Below, piece after piece: positions 1 through 8,618 of a stretch of 64,000 nucleotides of DNA. This stretch comes from Noviherbaspirillum aridicola. GTDB lineage: Bacteria; Pseudomonadota; Gammaproteobacteria; Burkholderiales; Burkholderiaceae_D. The DNA is taken from positions 96,726 to 160,725 of the forward strand of contig NZ_BPMK01000012.1 in NCBI RefSeq assembly GCF_019656455.1, in the 5' to 3' direction. Below the pieces are notes generated by a model, which was not told where the DNA came from, did no database searches, and worked only from the letters and a program-made list of their open reading frames with translations. The position numbers and the translations under genes are program-made. Position 1 is the stretch's first letter. Each line of letters begins with the position of its first letter.

Positions 1-1702
1 CGTGTCCACGCCGGGCGGCCTGCTCAACTACGTGACCAAGCGTCCGCCCGCCGAACCGGTGCGCGCGGCGACGCTCGGCGCCGACGGTCACGGCGGGCTG
101 TACGGCGCGGTCGACCTCGGCGGACGCAGCGAGGACAGGCGCTTCGGCTACCGCATCAACGCGGCGGCGGAAAGGCTGCGCTCCTATGTCCAGGGCGCGG
201 ACGGCGAGCGCAGCTTCGTCTCCGGCGCCTTCGACTGGCGGCTGTCGCCGCGCTCGCTGCTGCAGCTCGACCTCGACTACCAGCACAAGTCGCAGCTGAC
301 CGTGCCCGGCTTCCAGCTGATCGGCGGCACCGAGCTGCCGTCCGGCGTCTCCGCGCGCACCATGCTCAACGCCCAGCCCTGGAGCCGGCCGACCGAGACC
401 GACAGCAGCAATGTCGGCCTGCGCTACGAACACCAGCTCAACGCCGACTGGAGCGCCTCGCTCGCCTTCAACCGGCATGGCGTCCGGCGCGACGACTTCG
501 CGGCCTTCCCGGCGGGCTGCCTCGCCGAAGGCATCCTGTACGGCTTCTGCGCCAACGGCGACCACGACATCTACGACTATCAGAGCGAGAACGAGTCGAA
601 GCAGGTGCTGAACGGCCGCGCGCAACTGCAGGGGAACGTGGTCGCCGGCGGGCTGCGTCATGCCCTCACCTTCGGCCTGGAAGCGGTGCGCCGGCGCGAT
701 CGTTTCGGCGACTGCGTCTATGGCGCGAGCGACTGCATCGGCTCCACCCCCAACGGGGTCAGCAATCTCTACGCGCCCCGCGACGTACCGGGGTCCGATA
801 TCCGGACCAGCAACATCATGCTGCGCCGGCAGAGCAACGAGCGCGCCGTCTACCTGCAGGACATCGTCGCGCTGACCGACGCGTGGACACTGCACGCCGG
901 CCTGCGCCATACCCGGCTCGAACGTCATCAGCGCTACCCGGAGCGCGGCCAGGACGAGCGCTACGCGAAGGACTTCCTGCTGCCGAACCTCGCCCTCGTG
1001 TTCATGCCGCGCGAGACGCTGTCGCTGTATGCGTCCTACGCGCAGGGGCTGGAGCACGGGACGATCGCGCCGCTCTTCACCACCAACCAGGACCGGATGC
1101 TGGACCCGGCCAGGTCGCGCCAGCTGGAATTCGGCGCCAGGGCGCAGCTGTCGGCCGGCTGGTCGGTGTCCGCCGCGCTGTTCCGCATCGAGAAGCCGCT
1201 CGACTACATCGACGAGTCCTATACCTGGGTGCGCAACGGCGAGGCCCGCCACGACGGCATGGAACTCGCGGCGCAGGGACGGCTGACGCCCGCATTGTCG
1301 GTCGGCCTGAGCCTGGTCGCGCTGGACACGCGCCAGCAGGACACCGGCTATGCGGCGCTGGAAGGCAAGCGCGTCTCGAATGTTCCCGACTTGCGCTCGA
1401 TCGCGCGCGTGGCGTATGCACTGCCGCAGCTGCCCGGCCTCACGCTCGACGGCAGCTGGGAGTACACCGGCAGCAAGTCCTTCGTGACGCCGGTGGCGGC
1501 GGTCAACGTGCCCGGCTACCACCTGCTCAACCTCGGCGCCGCCTACGCGACGCGGGTCGGCGGCGTGCCGGCCACGCTGCGGCTGCACGTGGACAATGTG
1601 TCCGACAGGTTCTACTGGCGCGAGGCGTCGACGCAACTCGGCGGCTATGTATTCCCCGGTGCGCCGCGCACGGTCAGGGTGACGGCGCGCTTCGATTTCT
1701 GA
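1..1702 (+). CDS. TonB-dependent siderophore receptor, C-terminal part (5' truncated by window edge)
   Basis: Outer-membrane beta-barrel that would import a ferric siderophore using TonB energy. The reading frame is open from the first bases and starts inside the end of the plug domain: the motif TPGGLLNYVTKRP near the edge is typical of the last plug segment of FhuA/FpvA-type receptors. The remaining ~560 residues show alternating beta-strand patterns, and the protein ends TVRVTARFDF with a C-terminal Phe, the usual outer-membrane assembly signal. The signal peptide, TonB box and most of the plug lie upstream of the window. The substrate cannot be read from this part. The 3' end overlaps a small convergent gene by about 29 bases. 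Confidence 0.9.
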   Translation, partial: VSTPGGLLNYVTKRPPAEPVRAATLGADGHGGLYGAVDLGGRSEDRRFGYRINAAAERLRSYVQGADGERSFVSGAFDWRLSPRSLLQLDLDYQHKSQLTVPGFQLIGGTELPSGVSARTMLNAQPWSRPTETDSSNVGLRYEHQLNADWSASLAFNRHGVRRDDFAAFPAGCLAEGILYGFCANGDHDIYDYQSENESKQVLNGRAQLQGNVVAGGLRHALTFGLEAVRRRDRFGDCVYGASDCIGSTPNGVSNLYAPRDVPGSDIRTSNIMLRRQSNERAVYLQDIVALTDAWTLHAGLRHTRLERHQRYPERGQDERYAKDFLLPNLALVFMPRETLSLYASYAQGLEHGTIAPLFTTNQDRMLDPARSRQLEFGARAQLSAGWSVSAALFRIEKPLDYIDESYTWVRNGEARHDGMELAAQGRLTPALSVGLSLVALDTRQQDTGYAALEGKRVSNVPDLRSIARVAYALPQLPGLTLDGSWEYTGSKSFVTPVAAVNVPGYHLLNLGAAYATRVGGVPATLRLHVDNVSDRFYWREASTQLGGYVFPGAPRTVRVTARFDF

Positions 1703-1940
1703 GGCGGGCGTCCGCCGCGAGCGAGCACGCCTGGCGATAGCAGCCGCGCCGCCGCTCCGCCTCGGCCAGCAAGCCTTCCTCATCATCGCCCGGGCCGATC
1801 CTGCACAGCGCGACCAGCACCGCGGCCCAGGCGCCCGCCGCCGCCTGCACCGGATCGCCAACGCGCTGCCCGGTGCCGGCCGGCGCCGCTGCGATGGCGG
1901 TGGCGGCGACATAGTCGCCGGGGCGACAGCAGGGCTTCAT
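1674..1940 (-). CDS. Small hypothetical protein translationally coupled to olsB-like gene
   Basis: An 88-residue frame whose ATG overlaps the stop of the upstream acyltransferase gene (ATGA), an arrangement common for coupled genes in this window. It begins MKPCCRPGDYVAATAI and is rich in Ala and Arg, with no recognised domain. The 3' end runs 29 bases into the end of the TonB receptor gene on the other strand. The coupling is the main support; codon use is compatible with coding but the high GC makes that weak evidence. It could be a chance frame. Confidence 0.4.
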   Translation of the reverse strand: MKPCCRPGDYVAATAIAAAPAGTGQRVGDPVQAAAGAWAAVLVALCRIGPGDDEEGLLAEAERRRGCYRQACSLAADARLRNRSAPSP

Positions 1941-2701
1941 GCAGCCTTGTCTCCCAGGTAGCGCCGCGCATAGCGCTCGTCGAGGTTGGCCAGCGGAAGC
2001 AGGACCAGCAGGTCGGCGCAGTGAAACTCGGGATCCCACGCCGGTTCGCCGCATACCCAGGCGCCGCTGCGCAGATAGCCCTTGAGCAGCGGCGGCAGCG
2101 CCGGCGCGATGTCGGTGTCGCCATGCAGCGGAAACGCCAGCCGCGGCGGCGCGCGGTACTCCGGCGGGGACAGGTGCCCGTCCCTGCTCAGCTGCTGGAA
2201 CACCGCGTTGGCCTGCGCGCCGCCGTCGGCCAGGCTGATGCTGGCGCAGCCGATCAGGTATTCGCAGCCGTTGCGCCGCATGTAGTCGGCCATGCCGGAC
2301 CAGAGCATCATGATCACCGCGCCGCTGCGATAGTCGGGATGGATGCAGGCGCGTCCCGCTTCCACCAGCCGGGCGCGCAGGTGCGCGAGCCGGCGCAGGT
2401 CGAACTCGCCCTCGCAATACAGTTCTCCCAGCTTTTGCGCGCCCTTCGGATTGAGCAGGCGGTAGGTGCCGACGACTTCCAGCGTCGCCATGTCGCGCAC
2501 CAGCAGGTGGTCGCAACAGTCGTCGAATCGATCGCGGTCGAGACGCTCTTCATTCATCAGGCGCGCCAGCCCGCCGCCTTCGATGAAGACCTTGTACCGC
2601 AGGCGCTGGACCTCGCGCACTTCGCCGGGGGTCGATGCCAGGGAAAGGGCAAGCCTGGCCTTGCCCGGTTCCGCCTGCCGCTGTGTCGTGACGAGTTGCA
2701 T
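1937..2701 (-). CDS. OlsB-like N-acyltransferase (GNAT fold, ornithine-lipid type)
   Basis: Predicted to transfer a 3-hydroxyacyl chain from acyl-ACP to an amino acid such as ornithine, the first step of ornithine-lipid synthesis. The 254-residue protein has the hemolysin-like acetyltransferase layout: LRYKVFIEGGG near the N terminus, DHLLVRD and VVGTYRLL in the core strands, and CIHPDYRSGAVIMMLWSGM in the acyl-donor region. I chose the ATG at 2701 because AAAGGAG lies just upstream; an earlier in-frame ATG at 2779 has no ribosome binding site. It is divergent from the M14-type peptidase gene. No olsA-type second acyltransferase lies beside it, so the O-acylation step must be elsewhere, or the product stays a lyso-lipid. 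Confidence 0.75.
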   Translation of the reverse strand: MQLVTTQRQAEPGKARLALSLASTPGEVREVQRLRYKVFIEGGGLARLMNEERLDRDRFDDCCDHLLVRDMATLEVVGTYRLLNPKGAQKLGELYCEGEFDLRRLAHLRARLVEAGRACIHPDYRSGAVIMMLWSGMADYMRRNGCEYLIGCASISLADGGAQANAVFQQLSRDGHLSPPEYRAPPRLAFPLHGDTDIAPALPPLLKGYLRSGAWVCGEPAWDPEFHCADLLVLLPLANLDERYARRYLGDKAA

Positions 2702-2843
2702 GTGTGCTCCTTTCGTGAGAACAACACAAGCGTAATCGGCGTTTGCTTCAGTTCCATTACTAACGCATATCAATTTCATGACACGCGCGCGGATTTCCGC
2801 CGGCGCCGCGCGGTCAGAAATCGGTTACCGATTTCCGCCACCC

Positions 2844-3863
2844 ATGACCGCCACTTCGTTCGACGAGCTGATTGCGCTTGAACGGATCATCGAAAGAGGA
2901 TCCGGGGTGTTCGACGTCCGCACGCTGTGCAGCGTGGAGTGCGACGGCCGGCGCTTTCCGGTGCATGCGCTGGCGGTGGGCACGCCGGATCCGCGGGCGC
3001 CGGCGGTCGGCTTCTTCGCCGGCGTGCATGGCCTCGAGCGGATCGGCACGCGGGTGCTGCTGGCCTTCCTGGAGACCCTGCTCGAGCGCGCGGCCTGGGA
3101 CCCGGCGCAAAAGGCGCTGCTCGGCTCGATGCGGCTGGTCTTCGTCCCGCTGGTCAATCCAGCGGGCATGCATCGCCGCACCCGCTGCAACGCCGCCGGC
3201 GTCGACCTGATGCGCAATGCGCCGGTGGAGTCGGAGGAAGCGGTGGCGCCGATGGTGGGCGGCCATCGCCTGAGCCGGCGCCTGCCCTGGTACCGCGGCG
3301 CGCGCGCGATGGAGCCGGAAACCCGCGCCGTGTGCGAGCTGGTGCGCGAGGAATTGTTCGGCCGGCCGCTGTCGCTGGTGCTCGACTGTCACTCCGGCTT
3401 CGGCTTCCGCGACCGGATCTGGTTTCCCTACGCCTGCAGCCGGCGGCCGATTCCGCATCTCGGCGAACTGTTCGCGCTGCAGCAGCTGTTCGAGCGCGCC
3501 CATCCTCATCACGACTACACCTTCGAGCCGCAGAGCCGGCAGTACCTGACCCACGGCGATCTCTGGGACTACCTCTATCAGCAGGCGGCGGCCGAGTCGC
3601 CGTCGACGGTGTTCCTGCCCATGACCCTGGAGATGGGTTCGTGGCGCTGGATACGCAAGAACCCGCTGCAGCTGGCGTCGCGCGAGGGCTATTTCAATCC
3701 GTTTCCGGCGCATCGCCTGCAACGGGTGCTGCGGCGCCATCATGTCTGGCTGGATTTCCTCACCCGTGCCGCGGCGGCGGGCGAACGCTGGCTGCCGGAC
3801 GGCAGTGCGCGCGCGGCGAGCGAGCGCCTGGCGCTGGCACGCTGGTATGGCGGGGCGCCGTGA
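2844..3863 (+). CDS. M14-family zinc carboxypeptidase / AstE-like hydrolase
   Basis: Predicted zinc hydrolase of the M14 carboxypeptidase / succinylglutamate desuccinylase superfamily. In the 339-residue protein the zinc ligands are visible as H62xxE65 (HGLE) and H183 (LDCHSG), the catalytic Glu as E263 (TLEMGSW), and the substrate-binding block as NPAG...RR...N..GVDLMRN around residues 105-125. No signal peptide is seen, so it is probably cytoplasmic. An alternative start lies at 2778; neither start has a good ribosome binding site. The stop overlaps the GTG start of the next gene, so the two are probably co-translated. Substrate unknown. Confidence 0.75.
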   Translation: MTATSFDELIALERIIERGSGVFDVRTLCSVECDGRRFPVHALAVGTPDPRAPAVGFFAGVHGLERIGTRVLLAFLETLLERAAWDPAQKALLGSMRLVFVPLVNPAGMHRRTRCNAAGVDLMRNAPVESEEAVAPMVGGHRLSRRLPWYRGARAMEPETRAVCELVREELFGRPLSLVLDCHSGFGFRDRIWFPYACSRRPIPHLGELFALQQLFERAHPHHDYTFEPQSRQYLTHGDLWDYLYQQAAAESPSTVFLPMTLEMGSWRWIRKNPLQLASREGYFNPFPAHRLQRVLRRHHVWLDFLTRAAAAGERWLPDGSARAASERLALARWYGGAP

Positions 3864-4660
3864 GCGTGCGCGGCGCCCACTGGATATTCCTGCGCGGCCT
3901 GACCCGGGAAAGCCGTCACTGGGGCGGCTTCCCCGAACAGTTCCGCGCCGCGCTCGGGCCGGTGCCGGTGCACATGCTGGATCTGCCCGGCAACGGCGCC
4001 CGCCACGCGGAGCGCAGTCCGGCGAGCGTGACCGCCATGGTCGAGGATTGCCGCCGCCAGGCCGCCGCCGCCGGCATACCGTCGCCGTTCTTCGTGCTCG
4101 GCCTGTCGATGGGCGGCATGATCGCCGCCGCCTGGGCGCGCGCGCATCCGGCGCAGCTGCGCGGCTGCGTGATGATCAATTCCAGCATCGGCAGCCTGAG
4201 TCCGCTTCATCACCGGCTGCGGTGGCGCGCGTGGCCGATGCTGCTGCGGCTGGCCGCCGCGCGCGGCGACGCGGCCGCCATCGAGCGCGGCATCTGGGCA
4301 TTGACGAGCCGGCGCGCGCCGCACGCGCCGGAGCTGGACAGGTGGACGGCACTGCGACTGGCCCGGCCGGTCAGCGCGGGCAACACGCTGCGCCAGCTGC
4401 TGGCGTCGTCGCGCTTCAGGCCGGACGGCAAGCCGCGGGCGCCGCTGCTGGTGCTCGCCAGCCGGGGCGACGGCCTGGTGAGTCCGGACTGCTCGCGGCG
4501 GCTGGCGGCGGCGTGGGGCGCCAGCCTCGCGCTGCATCCATGGGCCGGCCACGATCTGCCGCTCGACGACGGCGACTGGGTCGCGCGCGAGGTGAACGAG
4601 TGGCTGCGCGGCAGTTTTGAGCGGGAACAAACCGAGGCTGAAACGCCACGCATGGTTTGA
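3860..4660 (+). CDS. Alpha/beta-fold hydrolase
   Basis: A 266-residue serine hydrolase with a complete triad in the expected order: S83 in GLSMGG, D204 in SRGDGLVS and H231 in WAGHDLP. The start is a GTG whose last two bases are the first two of the preceding stop (GTGA), which makes translational coupling to the M14-type hydrolase likely. The pair may act on the same amide or ester substrate. The N terminus (GAHWIFLRGLTRESRHWGGF) resembles lysophospholipase- or pimeloyl-ester-esterase-like proteins, but the substrate is not clear. No signal peptide is visible. Confidence 0.75.
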   Translation: MSVRGAHWIFLRGLTRESRHWGGFPEQFRAALGPVPVHMLDLPGNGARHAERSPASVTAMVEDCRRQAAAAGIPSPFFVLGLSMGGMIAAAWARAHPAQLRGCVMINSSIGSLSPLHHRLRWRAWPMLLRLAAARGDAAAIERGIWALTSRRAPHAPELDRWTALRLARPVSAGNTLRQLLASSRFRPDGKPRAPLLVLASRGDGLVSPDCSRRLAAAWGASLALHPWAGHDLPLDDGDWVAREVNEWLRGSFEREQTEAETPRMV

Positions 4661-4727
4661 CCGTGTTCAGCAGGCCGGGCCGCCATCGCGCTCATCATGC
4701 CTGCATGGCCCGCCCGCCGGGTAATCG

Positions 4728-4820
4728 ATGAAAGGATCTGCCGTGGAAACCCGTATCGCCAATGCCGTGTTCGCCGCCGCCGTCATGCTCGCGGCCTACG
4801 TCACCCTGCACAGCGTCTGA
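4728..4820 (+). CDS. Small single-span membrane peptide (25 or 30 residues)
   Basis: A very short frame with a good ribosome binding site (AAAGGA) six bases before a GTG at 4743, giving 25 residues: a short polar start (ETRIAN) and then one hydrophobic span (AVFAAAVMLAAYVTLHSV). An in-frame ATG at 4728 would add five residues. It resembles in size, start codon and design the other 25-residue peptide at 33638. It may be a small membrane regulator; no family is recognised. Confidence 0.4.
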   Translation: MKGSAVETRIANAVFAAAVMLAAYVTLHSV

Positions 4821-4823
4821 ACC

Positions 4824-5645
4824 TCAGGCCGCGAATCGCCGGTCGGCCGCGGTAATGCCGGCCGACGCGGTTCCCGGCCCGGCCTGCCACATGATCTCCA
4901 GCTCGGTGCGCACCGAGCGGGCAAGCCCGTCGAGGTCGGGAAACAGCGTCGCGCTGGTGATGTTCATCCGGTACAGGGACTTGATCGCCGCCTCGCGCAC
5001 CGCCGCCGGCAGAATGATTTTTCTGATCAGCGCGTCGCCGCCGGGATAGGCGCGCAGCACCGCGTCGAGCGGCTTGCCGAGCACTCCCGGCACCACCATC
5101 GTGCCCGACTGGGCCACCAGCCGGCTGTCCATCTCGTACGGCTCGCCTATCCACAGCACTTCGTGTTCGTTCGCCAGGAAGTAGCGTTCGAAATTTCCTT
5201 CGCGCCGCGGATCGATCCGCTCCCGCGTCAGCGAGCGCTCCTGCAGCGGCGCGCTGCTCCACAGGCGCGGTGTGTTGAGCGCGTACACCGCCGCATCCCC
5301 GGTCGCATTCTCGAGCGCGAAGAAGGCGGCCACGAACGGCGACTTGGTGAAATCGAGCAGCCGTGTCGGCGCGCCGTGATGCTGCATCAGGGTCAGGCAG
5401 CGCATGTCGTTCTCGAGCACGCCGGGATCGGCCAGATAGTTGTGCGCCTTGCGCCGGAAGATGCGGATCGCGCGCTCTTCCCGGGCGCGCCAGCTCTCGC
5501 TCTCGATGCCGAAGCGGCAGAGGTAGCGCGAGAGGGAGCTCAGCAGCGGCCAGCCCGCTTCCTGCTGGCCGCGGAATGCCCAGCCGTCGAGTTCGGCGGT
5601 CAGGTCCACGAACTGGCTCCAGGTCTTCAGATAGATGTCTTCCAC
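4824..5645 (-). CDS. FRG-domain protein
   Basis: A 273-residue protein with the FRG signature: GWAFRGQ near residue 22 and MQHHGAPTRLLDFTKSPFVAAFFAL around residue 90. FRG domains are of unsettled biochemical function and occur in proteins linked to stress, phage defence and toxins. The start is GTG at 5645, with AAGGAAG upstream. There is no signal peptide or membrane span. It stands alone, convergent with the peptide at 4728 and divergent from the LpxH-like gene, so context does not give its role. Confidence 0.8.
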   Translation of the reverse strand: MEDIYLKTWSQFVDLTAELDGWAFRGQQEAGWPLLSSLSRYLCRFGIESESWRAREERAIRIFRRKAHNYLADPGVLENDMRCLTLMQHHGAPTRLLDFTKSPFVAAFFALENATGDAAVYALNTPRLWSSAPLQERSLTRERIDPRREGNFERYFLANEHEVLWIGEPYEMDSRLVAQSGTMVVPGVLGKPLDAVLRAYPGGDALIRKIILPAAVREAAIKSLYRMNITSATLFPDLDGLARSVRTELEIMWQAGPGTASAGITAADRRFAA

Positions 5646-5830
5646 CCGCTGCTTCCTTTGATCGACGCGATGCGCGCATGATGCGGCGCGAATATGACAG
5701 CCATGTGGCGGCGCGCGGCGGCAGCGATGTCATCAAAGTGACACCGCAATTTCATATCCCTGAAGCAATCCACGGGTAGCGTTCGTAGGCGGCGGATACA
5801 CAGCCACCCCCGTCAACGAAGGAGGCGCTC

Positions 5831-6673
5831 ATGAAGCCAGGCGAAAAGTTTATCGATGCCGCATTCACCCGACGCATGCACCGCAATCGCTACCGCAGCA
5901 TATGGATCTCGGACCTCCATCTCGGCACCTCCGGCTGCCAGGCGGAGCGGCTGCTGGAGTTTCTGCAGGCAACCGAGTCCGACACGCTCTACCTGGTGGG
6001 CGACATCATCGACGGCTGGCAGCTCAAGCGCCGCTGGTACTGGAACCAGACCCACAACAACGTGGTGCAGGCGGTGCTGAAGAAGGCCAAGCGCGGCACC
6101 CAGGTCTTCTTCGTTCCCGGCAACCATGACGAAGCGGTGCGCCAGTACATCGGCCTCGACCTCGGCGGCATCCGCATCCGCGACGAGATGGTGCATGTGA
6201 CCGCGGCCGGCAAGCGCATGCTGGTGCTGCACGGCGACCGCTTCGACGGCGTCATCGCCTGCGCGAAATGGCTGGCCTACCTCGGCGACAACCTCTATAC
6301 CCTGGTCCTCAAGTTCAACCAGGTCTACAACGCCTGGCGCGCGCGCGCCGGCCTGCCGTACTGGTCGCTCTCGCAATACCTGAAGCACAAGGTCAAGAAC
6401 GCGGTGAGCTACATCGCATCCTTCGAGAAGGCGCTGGCGGCGGAGGCGCGCAGCCAGGGCCTGGACGGCGTCATCTGCGGCCACATCCACAAGGCCGAGA
6501 TCCGCGACATCGACGGCATCACCTACTGCAACGACGGCGACTGGGTCGAAAGCCTGACCGCGCTGGTGGAAGACCATGACGGCGCGCTGCGCATCGTCAC
6601 CTGGCAGGAGGTGGTGGTGGTCAAGGACCGGCTGCGCGCGGAAGAGGAAAGCATGGCCGGAGTGCCGGCATGA
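5831..6673 (+). CDS. UDP-2,3-diacylglucosamine diphosphatase-like (LpxH-like) metallophosphoesterase
   Basis: Calcineurin-like phosphoesterase of 280 residues. The metal-binding motifs appear in order: SDLHLG, LVGDIIDGW, VPGNHDE, VLHGDRFD and GHIHKAEI. The family cleaves the pyrophosphate of UDP-diacylglucosamine in lipid A synthesis, but this longer variant is usually an LpxH paralogue and sits here with a glycolipid glycosyltransferase instead of lipid A genes. GGAGG lies seven bases before the ATG. It is the first gene of a three-gene unit with the glycosyltransferase and a membrane protein, so it may act on an intermediate of a membrane glycolipid. Confidence 0.8.
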   Translation: MKPGEKFIDAAFTRRMHRNRYRSIWISDLHLGTSGCQAERLLEFLQATESDTLYLVGDIIDGWQLKRRWYWNQTHNNVVQAVLKKAKRGTQVFFVPGNHDEAVRQYIGLDLGGIRIRDEMVHVTAAGKRMLVLHGDRFDGVIACAKWLAYLGDNLYTLVLKFNQVYNAWRARAGLPYWSLSQYLKHKVKNAVSYIASFEKALAAEARSQGLDGVICGHIHKAEIRDIDGITYCNDGDWVESLTALVEDHDGALRIVTWQEVVVVKDRLRAEEESMAGVPA

Positions 6674-6692
6674 GCCCGCGCGGGATGCCGCA

Positions 6693-7907
6693 ATGAACGT
6701 CGCCTCGCTGCCCTTCATCGCCCGCCGCCGCTACGGCGCGCCGGCGCCGGCGGTCGTCGCGCCGGCCGTCCGCGCCGGGGACAGGACGCCGCGGCGCATC
6801 GTGATCCTGAGCGTCAGCGCAGGCGCAGGCCACGTGCGCGCGGCGCAGGCGATACATGCCGCCGCGCTCGCCCGGGGCCTCGATGCCATCCACCTCGACC
6901 TGATGGATCTCGTCCCGTCCGGCTACCGCAAGCTCTATACCGAAGCTTACCTGGCCCTGGTCGCGCGCTGCCCGCGCCTGTGGGGCTGGATCTACGACGC
7001 CGCCAACCGGTCGGCGCCCGACACCCGGGCGCAGCGCATCCGCCGCAGCCTCGAGCGGCGGCTGACGCGCCGCGCGCGGGCGCTGCTGGAGACGCTGGGC
7101 CCGGACGCGATCGTCTGCACGCATTTCCTGCCGGCCGAAATGCTTGCCTGGTCGCGGCCGGCCTGTCCGGTGTGGGTGCAGGTCACCGACTACGACCTGC
7201 ACCGTGCCTGGGTGCAGCCGGGCATGGCCGGCTATTTCGCCGCGAGCGAGGAAGTGGCCTTCCTGATGCGCGCCGGCGGCATCCCCGAGGATGCCATCCG
7301 CGTGACCGGCATTCCGCTGATGCCCGCTTTCTCGCAACGCTTCGACCGCGAGCGGTGCGCGCGCGACCTGGGGCTCGATCCGCGGCTGCCGACGGTGCTT
7401 CTGATGGGCGGCGGCGGCGGCCTGGGCGGACTGGACGCCTGCGCGGCGCGCCTGCTCGCCGCGTCGCCGCGTTTCCAGCTGGTGGTCCTGGCCGGCCGCA
7501 ACGAACGCGCGCTGCATGCGCTCCGGCTTCTGGCGGCCGACCATCCGGGGCGCCTGTTTCCGCTGCCGTTCACCGGGCAGGTCGAACGGGTGATGGCCTG
7601 CGCCGACCTGGCCATCACCAAGCCGGGCGGCCTCACCGTGTCCGAGTGCCTGGCCCAGGGGCTGCCGATGATCCTGCATGCGCCGATTCCGGGGCAGGAA
7701 GACAGGAACGCGGAGTACCTGCTCGAACAGGGCGTGGCCATGAAGGCGGCCTCGCCCGCCGCCATCGAATACCGGCTGCGCACCCTGCTGGAGCAACCCG
7801 GGCTGCTCGCGCGGATGTCGCGCCGCGCGCGCGAGGTCGCGCGTCCCGATGCCGCGCGCGACGTCATCGACGCGCTCCTGCAAGGACACGCCGATCATGC
7901 GCGCTGA
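6693..7907 (+). CDS. MGDG synthase-like glycosyltransferase
   Basis: A 404-residue GT28-type glycosyltransferase related to monogalactosyldiacylglycerol synthase and MurG. The N-terminal MGDG-synthase domain begins at VILSVSAGAGHVRAAQAI (about residue 35), with VCTHFLPAEM, QVTDYDLH and the nucleotide-sugar-binding end LAITKPGGLTVSECLAQGLPMI and PIPGQEDRNAEYL. It probably transfers a sugar to diacylglycerol at the inner membrane, giving a phosphorus-free glycolipid. It follows the LpxH-like gene closely and overlaps the next gene by 11 bases. The donor sugar cannot be told from sequence. Confidence 0.75.
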   Translation: MNVASLPFIARRRYGAPAPAVVAPAVRAGDRTPRRIVILSVSAGAGHVRAAQAIHAAALARGLDAIHLDLMDLVPSGYRKLYTEAYLALVARCPRLWGWIYDAANRSAPDTRAQRIRRSLERRLTRRARALLETLGPDAIVCTHFLPAEMLAWSRPACPVWVQVTDYDLHRAWVQPGMAGYFAASEEVAFLMRAGGIPEDAIRVTGIPLMPAFSQRFDRERCARDLGLDPRLPTVLLMGGGGGLGGLDACAARLLAASPRFQLVVLAGRNERALHALRLLAADHPGRLFPLPFTGQVERVMACADLAITKPGGLTVSECLAQGLPMILHAPIPGQEDRNAEYLLEQGVAMKAASPAAIEYRLRTLLEQPGLLARMSRRAREVARPDAARDVIDALLQGHADHAR

Positions 7908-8370
7908 CATCGGGTCGCCGGTGCTGCCGGCGCTCGCCTGGGTCGTCCTGCTGGCGGCCTTCCTGGCCCAGGTCGAGATCCAGATCGAGGGCGCGGCGGG
8001 ATGGGCGGCCAGCCTGCCGACCTGGCGCATCGAAGAGCACTGGCTGCTCGACCTGTTCTGGGGCGGACGCGCGATGACCGGCTATCACGCCTGGATGTTT
8101 CCCTTCATCGCCCTGGTGTTTCATTTCCCGTTCTTCTTCTGGGGACGCTGGTCGTGGCGCGCCGAATGCCGGGTGCTCGCCTTCATCATGGTGTTCTGGA
8201 TCGTCGAGGACTTTCTCTGGTTCGTCCTCAATCCCGCCTACGGCCTCGGCCTCTTTCATCCCGCGGCGGTGTCGTGGCACAAGCACTGGGTCCTGGGCGC
8301 CCCGGTCGAGTACTGGGTGTTTTCCGCCGTGGCTTTCGGCCTGATCCGGCTGTCGCGCACGGATCGCTGA
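7897..8370 (+). CDS. Multi-pass membrane protein of the glycolipid operon
   Basis: A 157-residue, very hydrophobic protein with about four membrane spans (around residues 8-25, 62-82, 92-112 and 135-150), rich in Trp, His and Phe, for example HAWMFPFIALVFHFPFFFWGRW. The ATG lies 11 bases inside the glycosyltransferase gene, so the two are likely co-translated. No family is recognised. It may help handle the glycolipid made by its neighbours. Confidence 0.65.
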   Translation: MRADIGSPVLPALAWVVLLAAFLAQVEIQIEGAAGWAASLPTWRIEEHWLLDLFWGGRAMTGYHAWMFPFIALVFHFPFFFWGRWSWRAECRVLAFIMVFWIVEDFLWFVLNPAYGLGLFHPAAVSWHKHWVLGAPVEYWVFSAVAFGLIRLSRTDR

Positions 8371-8618
8371 GGGCGCCGCCGCAGCCGGGCACTGCGTCGA
8401 AACGGTGCCGGCGGCGCAGCATGCCGCCCGCCCTGCACCAAAAGCGGCCGCGCCCCGCGTCCAACAGGGGCATCCGCGTCACGCAACCCGGCATCGACCG
8501 GGCACATCGCTTGCAATCCCTCATGCCCGCGCCCCGCCAGCCGGGCGGCGTTATCGCCGATGCTGCGCCAACCCCGTTCACTCGATCCCGATATCCATCA
8601 CCCGAAAAAGGAGCCGGC

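Noticed and set aside
5691..5743. Possible Pho box before the LpxH-like operon (TGACAG and TGTCA-N6-TGACA)
   Set aside because: Half-sites are present but spacing and order do not match the CTGTCAT direct-repeat consensus, so I did not call it.
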